DNA of 33,332 nucleotides from positions 1 to 33,332 of the forward strand of contig JAJFIU010000134.1 of assembly GCA_021774695.1 (NCBI GenBank), written 5' to 3'. The position numbers were made by a program, and so were the translations under genes. Shown piece after piece: positions 24,300 through 32,654 of the stretch. The notes under the pieces are model-generated. The model worked only from the letters and a program-made list of their open reading frames with translations. It did no database searches and was not told the DNA's origin. The DNA comes from Alphaproteobacteria bacterium. Lineage in GTDB: Bacteria; Pseudomonadota; Alphaproteobacteria; Sphingomonadales; Kordiimonadaceae. The stretch's first letter is position 1, and every line of letters starts with the position of its first letter.

Positions 24300-25451
24300 A
24301 TGCCAACGAATGTTGAAATAAAAGTACTTGAAGAATTTGATAGGTACGCGGCTGCTTTAGAGGACGTTGTTCGCGAAGCGAATGATAATGGCGTTTGGGA
24401 GAAATTAGAAAGAATTGAACACGCAAGCGAGACATTAGACAATGCCTGGAGCGGCTCGTGTATGGGATATCATGCAAGGGTGTATTATCGTGGCCTAATC
24501 GCACCACCAGCTGGTGCTTGGTTTAGCCAAGAATGGGGCCTAATGGAGCAAATGTTTGCCGACATGGGAACTCGCGGTGATTGGCTTGAACATAGTCAGG
24601 ATTACGTAACTTCTTATATCTTCGATACAATTGAAATTGATCCAGATGACCAAAAAATTGCTCTCTTCACAAAGAAAGCCCGTTCGCTTTTTGACCAATA
24701 TCAGTTTGAGATTCTTTCGTCTTTCGAAAGTTCAATCTCCACCACAAATGATAGTATTTTACGAAACCTCAAGTCTACTATTGAAGACCTTGCGCCTCAA
24801 ACAGCGGACACCATACTTAAACACATGATGCCTAAGGGGCAAGTAATGACACGGGACTCGACTGCAATGGGGCAAGGGTTCCAAGCACCTCCACATCGCA
24901 CCGTTCTAGCTCAGGCTCTATCGTCCAAAATATCCATCAATATTTGCGAGCAACTAGCAAAAAATATTCGAAGAGCCAAAAATCATATCCAAAGAAAGAA
25001 CATTCAAAAAATGGGCCCCGATGTCACTGCCAAAGAGAATAAAATATTTATTGGCCATGGAAGATCGACCGTTTGGAGGGAGCTAAAGGATTTTTTGACA
25101 GATCGCTTGAATCTCGAATGGGACGAATTCAACAGAATCCCAGTAGCTGGGTATTCCAATACTGAACACTTAGCCGGAATGCTGGATCGGGCAAGTTTTG
25201 CTTTTCTAATATTGACGGCGGAGGACGAAACAAAAGACGGCAAGTTACATGCAAGAGCAAATGTAATTCATGAAGTTGGTTTGTTTCAGGGGCGGTTAGG
25301 CTTTACAAAAGCCATTGTCTTGCTTGAAGACGGGTGCGAAGAATTTAGCAACATAAATGGCCTTGGACAAATTCGGTTTCCAACCGGCGATGTATCCGCA
25401 AAATTTGAAGATATTCGCAAGGTTCTTGAGAGAGAAGGTATCCTAAATTGA
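24300..25451 (+). CDS. TIR-like nucleotide-binding protein, candidate defence effector
   Basis: A 383-residue protein in two parts. Residues about 255-380 are a TIR-like domain of the CAP12/Pfam PF10137 kind: KIFIGHGRSTVWRELKDFL, VAGYSNTEHLAGMLDRASFAFLILTAED, then ARANVIHEVGLFQGRLG with the likely catalytic Glu, and FTKAIVLLEDG. In CBASS Cap12 this domain degrades NAD+ when triggered. Residues about 1-250 are a mostly helical region I cannot name, with a striking conserved-looking block (GYHARVYYRG, PPAGAWFSQEWG, GTRGDWLEH). The gene is A+T-richer than its neighbours. ATG 24300 lacks a good Shine-Dalgarno; ATG 24276 is an alternative. No cyclase or partner gene is adjacent, so it would act alone or with distant factors. 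Confidence 0.82.
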   Translation: MPTNVEIKVLEEFDRYAAALEDVVREANDNGVWEKLERIEHASETLDNAWSGSCMGYHARVYYRGLIAPPAGAWFSQEWGLMEQMFADMGTRGDWLEHSQDYVTSYIFDTIEIDPDDQKIALFTKKARSLFDQYQFEILSSFESSISTTNDSILRNLKSTIEDLAPQTADTILKHMMPKGQVMTRDSTAMGQGFQAPPHRTVLAQALSSKISINICEQLAKNIRRAKNHIQRKNIQKMGPDVTAKENKIFIGHGRSTVWRELKDFLTDRLNLEWDEFNRIPVAGYSNTEHLAGMLDRASFAFLILTAEDETKDGKLHARANVIHEVGLFQGRLGFTKAIVLLEDGCEEFSNINGLGQIRFPTGDVSAKFEDIRKVLEREGILN

Positions 25452-25544
25452 AGCATCACCTTGTCTCTCAAGGTTTATACAATTTTAACTCTATCGGCTG
25501 TAGGATGGAATTGCATCGGTTGGGGCTCGTGCAAATGAGCTAAC

Positions 25545-25751
25545 ATGGCGTTTTCACCGGAAGATATTGAACTTCTAGAGTCGTTCGTTAAGGAAGAACG
25601 CGGCGAGCAGGCGCTCGATTTCGTCAGCCATTATGTGGACACGCTGCGGCAAAACGGCGACACCGAAAGCGCAGCGCTGTGGGCCAAGGTTCTCGCGCTG
25701 CTGTTTCATGACAATGCCGTGGAAGATCATGACAACGCCGTGGGCAAATAA
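25545..25751 (+). CDS. Small helical protein of unknown function
   Basis: A 68-residue acidic protein (MAFSPEDIELLESFVKEERG, ALDFVSHYVDTLRQNGD, SAALWAKVLALLFHDNAV) predicted helical. Its last 14 residues come from an exact-period 21-bp duplication (HDNAVED then HDNAVGK). No strong Shine-Dalgarno before ATG 25545. The codon use is like the chromosome rather than the A+T-rich gene upstream. I do not recognise a family. Confidence 0.6.
   Translation: MAFSPEDIELLESFVKEERGEQALDFVSHYVDTLRQNGDTESAALWAKVLALLFHDNAVEDHDNAVGK
25707..25748 (+). repeat. 21-bp tandem duplication in the small gene
   Basis: Two adjacent 21-bp units beginning CATGACAAYGCCGTGG, encoding HDNAVED and HDNAVGK just before the stop codon. 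Confidence 0.9.
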
Positions 25752-25900
25752 CCCCCGCTTCAATTTCTAACCCGGCATGCAGCCGCTCTACACTTTCAAC
25801 CTCTGGACAACTCAACCTCTAGACACTGGGCACCCAGCCCGTATGATGGCCCAACTTTGTTTGAGACAACATATTGTTATGGCTTGGGGAGCAATCAGGC

Positions 25901-26728
25901 GTGTTTGACCTATTATCAATGGCGGTGATCAACCTGCCGCGTTTTGACCCGGTTGCCCTGCAACTGGGGCCGGTTGCCATTCGTTGGTATTCGCTAGGCT
26001 ATATAGCCGGGCTGATGTTCGTTTGGTGGTATGTGCGCCGCGCAGTCAAAAAGCCCGGTGCGCCCATGAGCGCGACCCACATTGATGATTTCATCACCTG
26101 GGCGATGCTGGCGATCATCATCGGTGGGCGGCTGGGCTATGTATTGTTCTACAATTTTTCAGCCTATATGGCCGACCCGCTTGCCATCCTTCGGGTGTGG
26201 GACGGCGGCATGTCGTTCCACGGCGGGTTAACTGGTGTGGTGCTGGCAATTGTGTTTTTTGCGCGCAAGCACAAACTGGACCTGATGCGGCTGGCCGATA
26301 TTTTTGCAGTGGTCAGCCCGGTGGGCATCGGGTTGGTGCGCATAACCAATTTCATCAACGGTGAGCTGTGGGGCCGCCACACCGATGTTTCCTGGGGCAT
26401 GATTTTCCCCGGTGATATCTCGGGTCTGCCACGCCACCCCAGCCAGCTATATGAAGCGCTGGGCGAAGGTCTGCTTTTGTTCATCGTGCTGCAACTTCTG
26501 TACACCAAAACCACCCTGGCCAAGCGCGCACCGGGCGTGATTGCAGGCGTGTTTTTCGCCGGATACGGGCTGGTGCGGTTTTTGGTTGAGTTCGTGCGCG
26601 AACCGGACGCGCACCTTGGGTTGATGGACATAGGCCTTTCGCGTGGCCAGCTGCTGACCATCCCCATGTTTTTGTTTGCCGCATGGCTTATCAGCCGGGG
26701 CATGAAGACAATGCGCGCCAGAAAATAA
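25901..26728 (+). CDS. lgt: Prolipoprotein diacylglyceryl transferase
   Basis: A 275-residue Lgt. GTG 25901 is preferred: GGGGAG lies at 25886-25891, 9 nt away; an ATG at 25874 would add nine unlikely residues. Features are PVAIRWYSLGYIAG, the invariant HGGLTG loop, the signature VRITNFINGELWGRHTD, RHPSQLYEA and about seven transmembrane helices. Lgt transfers diacylglycerol from phosphatidylglycerol to the lipobox cysteine, the first step in maturing the lipoproteins seen elsewhere in this window. It is followed by midA after 7 bp, an operon. Confidence 0.96.
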   Translation: MFDLLSMAVINLPRFDPVALQLGPVAIRWYSLGYIAGLMFVWWYVRRAVKKPGAPMSATHIDDFITWAMLAIIIGGRLGYVLFYNFSAYMADPLAILRVWDGGMSFHGGLTGVVLAIVFFARKHKLDLMRLADIFAVVSPVGIGLVRITNFINGELWGRHTDVSWGMIFPGDISGLPRHPSQLYEALGEGLLLFIVLQLLYTKTTLAKRAPGVIAGVFFAGYGLVRFLVEFVREPDAHLGLMDIGLSRGQLLTIPMFLFAAWLISRGMKTMRARK

Positions 26729-26735
26729 TCAAAAG

Positions 26736-27809
26736 ATGACCGCACTGAAAAAGAAATTTGTTAAACGCATCGAGGCCGCCGGGCCGATGACACTGGCCGC
26801 CTATATGGCTGAATGCCTGATGCACCCTGAGCATGGCTATTACCAGCAACAGGCGGTTTTCGGCGCAGACGGTGATTTCACCACCGCGCCCGAGGTTAGC
26901 CAGATGTTCGGTGAAATGATCGGTCTGTGGCTGGCCGACCGCTGGATTAAAATGGGCAGACCCGAACAAGTGAAGCTGATTGAGCTTGGGCCCGGGCGCG
27001 GCACGCTAATGGCCGACATTCTGCGAGCAACCGAGCCAGTGGAAGATTTTCAATCGGCGATTGAGGTGCATTTTGTCGAGGCCAGCATCCAACTGCGCGC
27101 GATGCAGGCCAAACAGGTGCCCACTGCCCATTGGCACGATACGCTGGCGCAGGTGCCCGATAGCGCGAGTGCCCCTTCGTTGATACTCGCCAACGAATTT
27201 TTTGATGCCCTGCCGATCCACCAATATGAGAAGTCTGGCGGCAATTGGGTTGAACGCATGGTTGGTTGTGTTGACGACAAGCTCACGTTGGTTGGTGGGC
27301 CGTGCGGACCGCAGTTTGCGTTGGTGCCCGAAGTGATCAAAGCCGGGCCTGAGGGCAGCATCGCCGAGGTTTGCCCGGCAGCATTGTCTATTGTCGGCGA
27401 TATAGCGGAACGATTGGGCACGCACGGCGGGGCCGCACTGGTGGTTGATTATGGCTACCGCAAATCGGCGGCGGGCGACACGTTTCAGGCTTTGCAAAAC
27501 CACGAGTTCTGCGATCCGTTCGCCGCACCCGGCGAAGCGGACCTGACCGCCCATGTGAATTTCGAGATACTGAAAACCGCCGCCACCCAAAAAGGGTTGA
27601 GCGCATACGGCCCGGCGATGCAGGGCATGTTTTTAATGGCGATCGGACTGGGTGCAAGGGCGCAAGTATTAGCCCAGCAAGGCGACGACGCGTTTCAGGC
27701 CAGCATTCTTGCCGACCTGAAGCGGTTAACCGCCACCGACCAGATGGGCACCCTGTTTAAGGTGCTGGCCTTGCAGCCGCATGAGCTCGCCGCGCCTCCT
27801 GGATTTTAG
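26736..27809 (+). CDS. midA: MidA/NDUFAF7-type SAM-dependent methyltransferase
   Basis: A 357-residue member of the MidA/NDUFAF7 family (PF02636). The SAM-binding motif is LIELGPGRGTLMADILR (about 83-99), followed by ILANEFFDALPIHQYE. In mitochondria NDUFAF7 dimethylates an arginine of complex I subunit NDUFS2; the bacterial role is presumed similar. It starts 7 bp after lgt with no clear ribosome site, so translational coupling is likely. In related genomes pgeF usually follows; here two minus-strand genes intervene. Confidence 0.92.
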   Translation: MTALKKKFVKRIEAAGPMTLAAYMAECLMHPEHGYYQQQAVFGADGDFTTAPEVSQMFGEMIGLWLADRWIKMGRPEQVKLIELGPGRGTLMADILRATEPVEDFQSAIEVHFVEASIQLRAMQAKQVPTAHWHDTLAQVPDSASAPSLILANEFFDALPIHQYEKSGGNWVERMVGCVDDKLTLVGGPCGPQFALVPEVIKAGPEGSIAEVCPAALSIVGDIAERLGTHGGAALVVDYGYRKSAAGDTFQALQNHEFCDPFAAPGEADLTAHVNFEILKTAATQKGLSAYGPAMQGMFLMAIGLGARAQVLAQQGDDAFQASILADLKRLTATDQMGTLFKVLALQPHELAAPPGF

Positions 27810-27822
27810 GCGGGTTTTTTTT
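27793..27822 (+). terminator. Probable terminator of the lgt-midA operon
   Basis: CGCC (27793-27796) pairs with GGCG (27809-27812) across a 12-nt loop that includes the midA stop codon, followed by eight T residues. The stem is short, so efficiency is uncertain. Confidence 0.5.
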
Positions 27823-27827
27823 AAAAA

Positions 27828-29045
27828 TTAATAGCGCTTGACCAGCTCAAAATTACGGCCCGGTCGATAGTCGGCGAGATCTGGCGCACTTTCCCCGCTG
27901 GTCAGTTCGTAAGCTACCAATTGCCCAGCCACTGGCGCCAATGTGACCCCGCTGTGCATCACCGCCAGATACACATCTGGCCGGTTAGGCGATGCGCCGA
28001 TAACCGGATGACCGTCCAGCGGCAAGGGCCGCCAGCCAATGTAAACATCCTCCACCTCCGCGCCCGCGATGGCAGGGGCAAATAGCTCGGCTATTGCCAG
28101 CATACGACCTGCGTGTTCTTCAGCGATCCAGCGCTCGGGGAAATTGTTGGGACGCCCTTCTAGGCGTAGTGCATGGGCTTCGTTGCCGGGTGCGCCGTCC
28201 TGCTCGCCCAAAACAATCCGTCCGTCTTCGCGCTGGTGCATATGAACGCCCGGAGCAGCAATAATGCTGTTTATGATCGGCGGCATCGGTTTGGTGATGG
28301 CAATCACGCCGGGAGTTGTACGCTGCGGCAGGAACGTGTCTGCAAATTTCTCTGCCGCAATCGGGTCTGCTCCGGTCGCCAGCACCAAGCGGTCGGCTTT
28401 TATTGCCCCCATGCTGGTTTCTACCGACTTGAGCCGCCCCGCTACAAGCGAAACACCAGTGAGCGCACACGGCGCTTTGACAACCGCGCCCATTTTTACG
28501 GCAGCAGCCAGCAAGGCATTGGTCGCGGCAACCGGGTCAACCGCGCCGTCGTTTCCCGAATAAGCCGCCTGCAAAGCGCCGCCATAATCAACGCCCGGCT
28601 CCATTTCTGCAAGCTCGTCAGCGCCGACCATGCGGGCATCTTCCCCCCATGCGGCTTGCTCGGCGATCTGGGCGATCAGTTTTTGCTCGCGCTCGGGGCT
28701 ATCGAACCATTCCAGCGAGCCGCCCCAATGCACAGGCAGGTTAAGTTCAGTCGTCAGGTCACGCCAGTTGGATACGCTTTGCTGGCTGAAGGTATGATAG
28801 CTGCGCGGCTGTTTGGCATAGGTGGCGTTGATCCAGGCGAAGGTGCCGCGGCTGGCGTGCGAGGCCGGGCCGGTTTTATCGATTACGGTAACCCGCGCAC
28901 CGGCTTTTGCCAGATGGTAGGCGATGGACGCGCCGATAATGCCAGCGCCGGCCACCACAACATTCAACGGGCTTTCAGTTTGGCTGGGCGCACAGCCCAC
29001 AAGCGCAGTGGCTGACAGCAGTTTCAGTAAAGTACGACGATCCAT
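27828..29045 (-). CDS. FAD-dependent oxidoreductase (DAO family), Tat-type lipoprotein
   Basis: A 405-residue D-amino-acid-oxidase-family protein. The N-terminus MDRRTLLKLLSATALVGC combines a twin-arginine-like motif with a lipobox (LVGC), so the flavoprotein is probably exported folded and lipid-anchored. Then come the Rossmann FAD motif VVVAGAGIIGASIAYHLAKAG, VTVIDK, an internal SRGTFAWINATY, and the C-terminal IGWRPLPLDGHPVIG and AVMHSGVTLAP typical of glycine/sarcosine-oxidase-like enzymes. It likely oxidises an amino or N-methyl compound. It is convergent with midA across 18 bp. Confidence 0.88.
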   Translation of the reverse strand: MDRRTLLKLLSATALVGCAPSQTESPLNVVVAGAGIIGASIAYHLAKAGARVTVIDKTGPASHASRGTFAWINATYAKQPRSYHTFSQQSVSNWRDLTTELNLPVHWGGSLEWFDSPEREQKLIAQIAEQAAWGEDARMVGADELAEMEPGVDYGGALQAAYSGNDGAVDPVAATNALLAAAVKMGAVVKAPCALTGVSLVAGRLKSVETSMGAIKADRLVLATGADPIAAEKFADTFLPQRTTPGVIAITKPMPPIINSIIAAPGVHMHQREDGRIVLGEQDGAPGNEAHALRLEGRPNNFPERWIAEEHAGRMLAIAELFAPAIAGAEVEDVYIGWRPLPLDGHPVIGASPNRPDVYLAVMHSGVTLAPVAGQLVAYELTSGESAPDLADYRPGRNFELVKRY

Positions 29046-29152
29046 TTCAGGCCCCTTGTTCCATTAGCCTCATGTCTAGGACGCTGATATGGGACTGTCA
29101 AATCAGGGGGAAGTACCGGCACATGCAGCAGAGTGCCAAATAGGCAAATTAT

Positions 29153-29755
29153 TCAGCCGGTGAAGATACGGTCGCCGAAGGCTTCGTCCAGAACCTTATG
29201 GTCCTGGGCTTCAGGTACGTTCTCGGGCAAGCCAAACCCGACATCGATATAGTTGGATTGAAAACAATCATGGGAAACTATCAACTGGTCGCGCGGATCG
29301 CCAACGTTATAAACATCGGACACCGTTGCGAGCGCCAGCAAGTTCACAACGCCCGGTGCATGCTGCATTGGCAGCAACAACGCCCGGCTGATACGGCTGG
29401 TGCCGTTAAGGAACCCGGTAGAAAACTGCATCAAACCAGCGCAGGGCATAGTGAAAAGATTTCCCCAACAAATTTTTCCCGCCTCACGCACGTCGCCAGC
29501 TACCAAATCAAGCCAATTGGTATCTGGAGAATAGGCCTTGACCCGATCTGAAATATTGCTGCCCATCAGACGGCATCGCAGATCATCGGGCGCGGGCAAC
29601 TCGTAAATCAGGAGGTCCGGGGCAAAAGGCGCGAAATCGCGCAGGGTTACGGCTTTGCGGGTAGGCAAAGCGTCGCCGTCCCTGACATTTTGCCAAAGTT
29701 TAAAAAACCGACGAAATAAATCGTCGTTAATCGTCTGCGTGAAATCTTTGTACAT
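29153..29755 (-). CDS. PAS domain protein (PAS_5, PF07310 type)
   Basis: A 200-residue protein resembling the alphaproteobacterial stand-alone PAS_5 family: LWQNVRDGDALPTRKAVTLRDF, PDLLIYELPAPDDLRCRLMGSNISDRV and a C-terminal LLLPM strand region. No output domain is visible, so it may sense a ligand for a partner. ATG 29755 is chosen because the extension to 29920 has atypical composition; the site before it is weak (GGCGAG). It is divergent from pgeF. Confidence 0.75.
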   Translation of the reverse strand: MYKDFTQTINDDLFRRFFKLWQNVRDGDALPTRKAVTLRDFAPFAPDLLIYELPAPDDLRCRLMGSNISDRVKAYSPDTNWLDLVAGDVREAGKICWGNLFTMPCAGLMQFSTGFLNGTSRISRALLLPMQHAPGVVNLLALATVSDVYNVGDPRDQLIVSHDCFQSNYIDVGFGLPENVPEAQDHKVLDEAFGDRIFTG

Positions 29756-29985
29756 ACCAGCTCGCCGAACCCTATAAGGCCAGCACACTTTCCAGTTCGC
29801 CCAAAACCGTGCGTATGCAGAGATACACAATTCGTGCGCCACAGTATAGTTATTTAACCGGTCAATGGCCTTCTCATCGGTGTGGCAAAGACAAGCCATC
29901 GACAAATACGCCAAAAACAACCCTTTCCCGGGCGTTGCGCAAGAATTGTGTTTTCAATCTGGTGGCCAGCGGGCAAACTGCACCC

Positions 29986-30750
29986 ATGACATTGCACCTG
30001 AATTTCCCGGACTTGATCTCGGCGCCGCATGGCTTTCTGTCACGGCAAGGCGGCGTGTCGACAGGTATTTATGATGGCCTCAATTGCGGACCCGGGTCAA
30101 AAGACGACCCCGACAATGTCAGAGAAAACCGCCGTATTGCCGCCAGCTTGATCGCCGGGCGGCGCGATACACCGCTGGTAAGCGCCTACCAAATACACAG
30201 CGACGACGTTGTTGTTGTGTCGTCCGACTGGGGCGAGGACCGGCCCAAGGCCGATGCGATGGTAACTAACCGGCCGGGCATCATTCTCGGCATCTTAACC
30301 GCCGACTGCACACCCATATTGTTTGAAGACCGCAGTGCCGGTGTGGTGGCGGCCGCACATGCTGGCTGGAAAGGCGCGCTGTCGGGGGTGATTGAAAACA
30401 CCGTTACAGCGATGGAAACCTGCGGGGCTGACCGCGCCAACATCGTTGCCGCCATCGGCCCAACCATCCAACAAGCCAGCTACGAGGTCGGCAGCGACTT
30501 CGAAGCCCGGTTTGTGGATGTTGACCCGTATTTTGCCGGGTTTTTCATGCCCGGGCAAGATGCCGACCACCGGCAATTCAACCTGCCCGCATTTGTTGAA
30601 CACCAACTCGGCGCGGCCAATGTAGCCAAAGTGGTGAATAGCGGCATTGACACCTATGCCAGCGAAGATCATTTTTCCTACCGGCGCACCACCCACCGGG
30701 GCGAAGCTGACTATGGCAGGCAACTTTCCGGCATTATGCTGGCACGCTAG
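29986..30750 (+). CDS. pgeF: Peptidoglycan editing factor PgeF (laccase-domain, YfiH family)
   Basis: A 254-residue YfiH-family protein: GFLSRQGGVSTG, LNCGPGSKDDPDNVRENR, YQIHSDDV, TADCTPILFED (metal/active-site Cys), AAAHAGWKG (active-site His) and AIGPTIQQASYEV. Family members act as multicopper-free purine nucleoside phosphorylase-like or amidase enzymes; PgeF prevents incorporation of serine-containing stem peptides in E. coli. ATG 29986 begins the conserved region; the frame extends 59 codons upstream but that part is unlike the family. The ribosome site is weak. Confidence 0.92.
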   Translation: MTLHLNFPDLISAPHGFLSRQGGVSTGIYDGLNCGPGSKDDPDNVRENRRIAASLIAGRRDTPLVSAYQIHSDDVVVVSSDWGEDRPKADAMVTNRPGIILGILTADCTPILFEDRSAGVVAAAHAGWKGALSGVIENTVTAMETCGADRANIVAAIGPTIQQASYEVGSDFEARFVDVDPYFAGFFMPGQDADHRQFNLPAFVEHQLGAANVAKVVNSGIDTYASEDHFSYRRTTHRGEADYGRQLSGIMLAR

Positions 30751-30786
30751 ATAAGACCCACCAAATCAGGTGCGTCTGGCCGGAAT

Positions 30787-32352
30787 TCAGTCAGCAAACT
30801 GTTTGCGCATTATCGGGCTGGCCAATATCTGCCACGCAAACTTGGGCCACATGGACCAACTGCTCGCATTCGCTTCCACGTCAGCCAGCATTTTATCAAG
30901 ATCACCTCTGCTGTAATAAACACCCGCCAAAACAACCCCGTCAATATCGGCGGTCGCACTGATGTCATCCAATGGATTGCTATTCAGCAAAACAACGTCA
31001 GCGCGCGCACCGGCTTTAATTACCCCGGCGATATTTTCCAAACTCAGAAATTTAGCCGATTCAATTGTTGCTGCCCGCAGCACGTCGATGTTCGATAGGC
31101 CCGCGAGCGAGAGATGCTCCAGCTCGTCGGTCAGCCCAAGGCCGGGGAAAGCAAAACTGTCCGGTGCGTCAGTGCCTGCCAGCACGGTAACGCCGGCGCG
31201 GTGCGCGAGCCCCGTTTGCTGCAGCCCAAACTCAAAAATTGCTTTGTAGCTGGCCGCGCCGCCGCCCTCACCGGCGCGTTTTGCCATACCGTCAGCATCC
31301 TGCAGCCACATTGTGCGCAGCGGTGCCGGGATATATTTGAGTCGTGGATCAGCCCGGTAGTGAGGATCAAGAGCAAAAGCATCCAGTTTTCGGGTGGTGT
31401 GCGTGGGCACAAAGGCCGTTCCTGCCTTGGCCATTGCCTGAAACAAGGCATCACAGCGTTCCGGGTCATACTCAGCGATCATTTTCATACGAAGTTCATT
31501 GGTATAACCAGCGAAGAAATCAGGACTGTCCCGCAGGGCGTCAAAACCAGGATAACATTCGAATATAAATACAAGCGCATGCTCGAAACTACGCTGCCCC
31601 GCTGCTGCGGCATCAATGCCGCTGACGGCAAAGGGTAGATGGCCCGCCAGATACATGCCAGCATCGCTCGCTGCCTCGGCCAACGCCATATAGCTGTCTC
31701 GTGGCAGCATCGTGTAAGTTTTGAGAAAATCAATACCGCGCGCGCTATCAGCTGTTACACGGGTCCGTGCGCCCTCCGGTGTTGCGCCGCCAAGGTTTAT
31801 ATCAAAGCCGCTTGGGATCGCTTGTCCGCCGTTCATCGCCAAGCTGGTTACCTGGTCGTAGCGTGGCCCAACCATCTCGCCGCCCGCAACCGCACTGTTC
31901 CAATGTCGTTTATTTGCAGCGCACGCAGTCCAGCTATCGTCGCGGTCAAGGCATCCGCCCATATCCCGAACCGCGGTTACGCCGCTTGCCACATAGAGCG
32001 GGTGCGTGAGCGCAGGCGACATCTTGAAACCATGGGTGTGCATATCGAACATGCCGGGAATAACGTAGCGGCCAGTTCCATCAATGATGGTCGCACCTAG
32101 CGCCGCTGCATTCGCAGATACATCTGGCCCGGTTGCAGTGATCACACCCTTTTCGATCAGGATATTATGCCCGACTTTCAACTCACCGGTTTCCACGTCA
32201 ACGATCATGGCACCTGTGATCAGTAGTTGTTGTGCTTGCACGTTTGGCTGGGCAAGGGTTAGCGGCCACAAAATCCCGACCACTAGATAGGCCGCAGCAG
32301 CAAAAAGCAGGGCAAGAAGCGTCCTGCCGGTAGTTTTGAAGAATTTTTTCAC
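30787..32352 (-). CDS. Exported or membrane-anchored amidohydrolase
   Basis: A 521-residue amidohydrolase-superfamily protein. An N-terminal transmembrane/signal segment (about 10-30) is followed by a small beta domain (LLITGAMIVDVETGELKV) and the TIM barrel with metal residues: DMHTHG (about 103-108), Lys in FLKTY, His in AGHLPF, His in FEHALV and Asp in GTDAPDSF. C-terminal IKAGARADVVLLNSNPL closes the beta domain. This is the imidazolonepropionase/prolidase-like subgroup; it may hydrolyse dipeptides or lactams in the periplasm. Convergent with pgeF, 36 bp apart. Confidence 0.9.
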   Translation of the reverse strand: MKKFFKTTGRTLLALLFAAAAYLVVGILWPLTLAQPNVQAQQLLITGAMIVDVETGELKVGHNILIEKGVITATGPDVSANAAALGATIIDGTGRYVIPGMFDMHTHGFKMSPALTHPLYVASGVTAVRDMGGCLDRDDSWTACAANKRHWNSAVAGGEMVGPRYDQVTSLAMNGGQAIPSGFDINLGGATPEGARTRVTADSARGIDFLKTYTMLPRDSYMALAEAASDAGMYLAGHLPFAVSGIDAAAAGQRSFEHALVFIFECYPGFDALRDSPDFFAGYTNELRMKMIAEYDPERCDALFQAMAKAGTAFVPTHTTRKLDAFALDPHYRADPRLKYIPAPLRTMWLQDADGMAKRAGEGGGAASYKAIFEFGLQQTGLAHRAGVTVLAGTDAPDSFAFPGLGLTDELEHLSLAGLSNIDVLRAATIESAKFLSLENIAGVIKAGARADVVLLNSNPLDDISATADIDGVVLAGVYYSRGDLDKMLADVEANASSWSMWPKFAWQILASPIMRKQFAD

Positions 32353-32654
32353 GGATTGTCCTCGCTGACAGTTTTATTTTTCTAAGTGGTAAGTCGCTGG
32401 TCTTTGTTCAATAGCGCTGCCTAGAAGCCCTGCAAAACGGTGTTTTTACCCGCGCGTATTTAACAAGCGATTCGCATACTTGGTGATGTGCCCCCATATT
32501 TTACCTCGTATCCGCCGAAACTGCGATGAAAACACCTGGCGATCCGCGAATTTACCAGAAAGATTGCCCGTTCATGACTGGCTGCTTTACAGGGCAAGGC
32601 GGCGCTGCTAAAGCTCCATTTATCAGGGTCAATCTTCATCAAGTGGAGGCCACT
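32353..32654 (+). other. Intergenic region with the prs control signals
   Basis: About 300 bp between the divergent amidohydrolase and prs. TTGCCC at 32564-32569 with TTTACA about 16 bp downstream is a weak promoter candidate for prs. GGAGG at 32644-32648 is the prs ribosome site. No riboswitch-like fold or gene was recognised. Confidence 0.4.
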
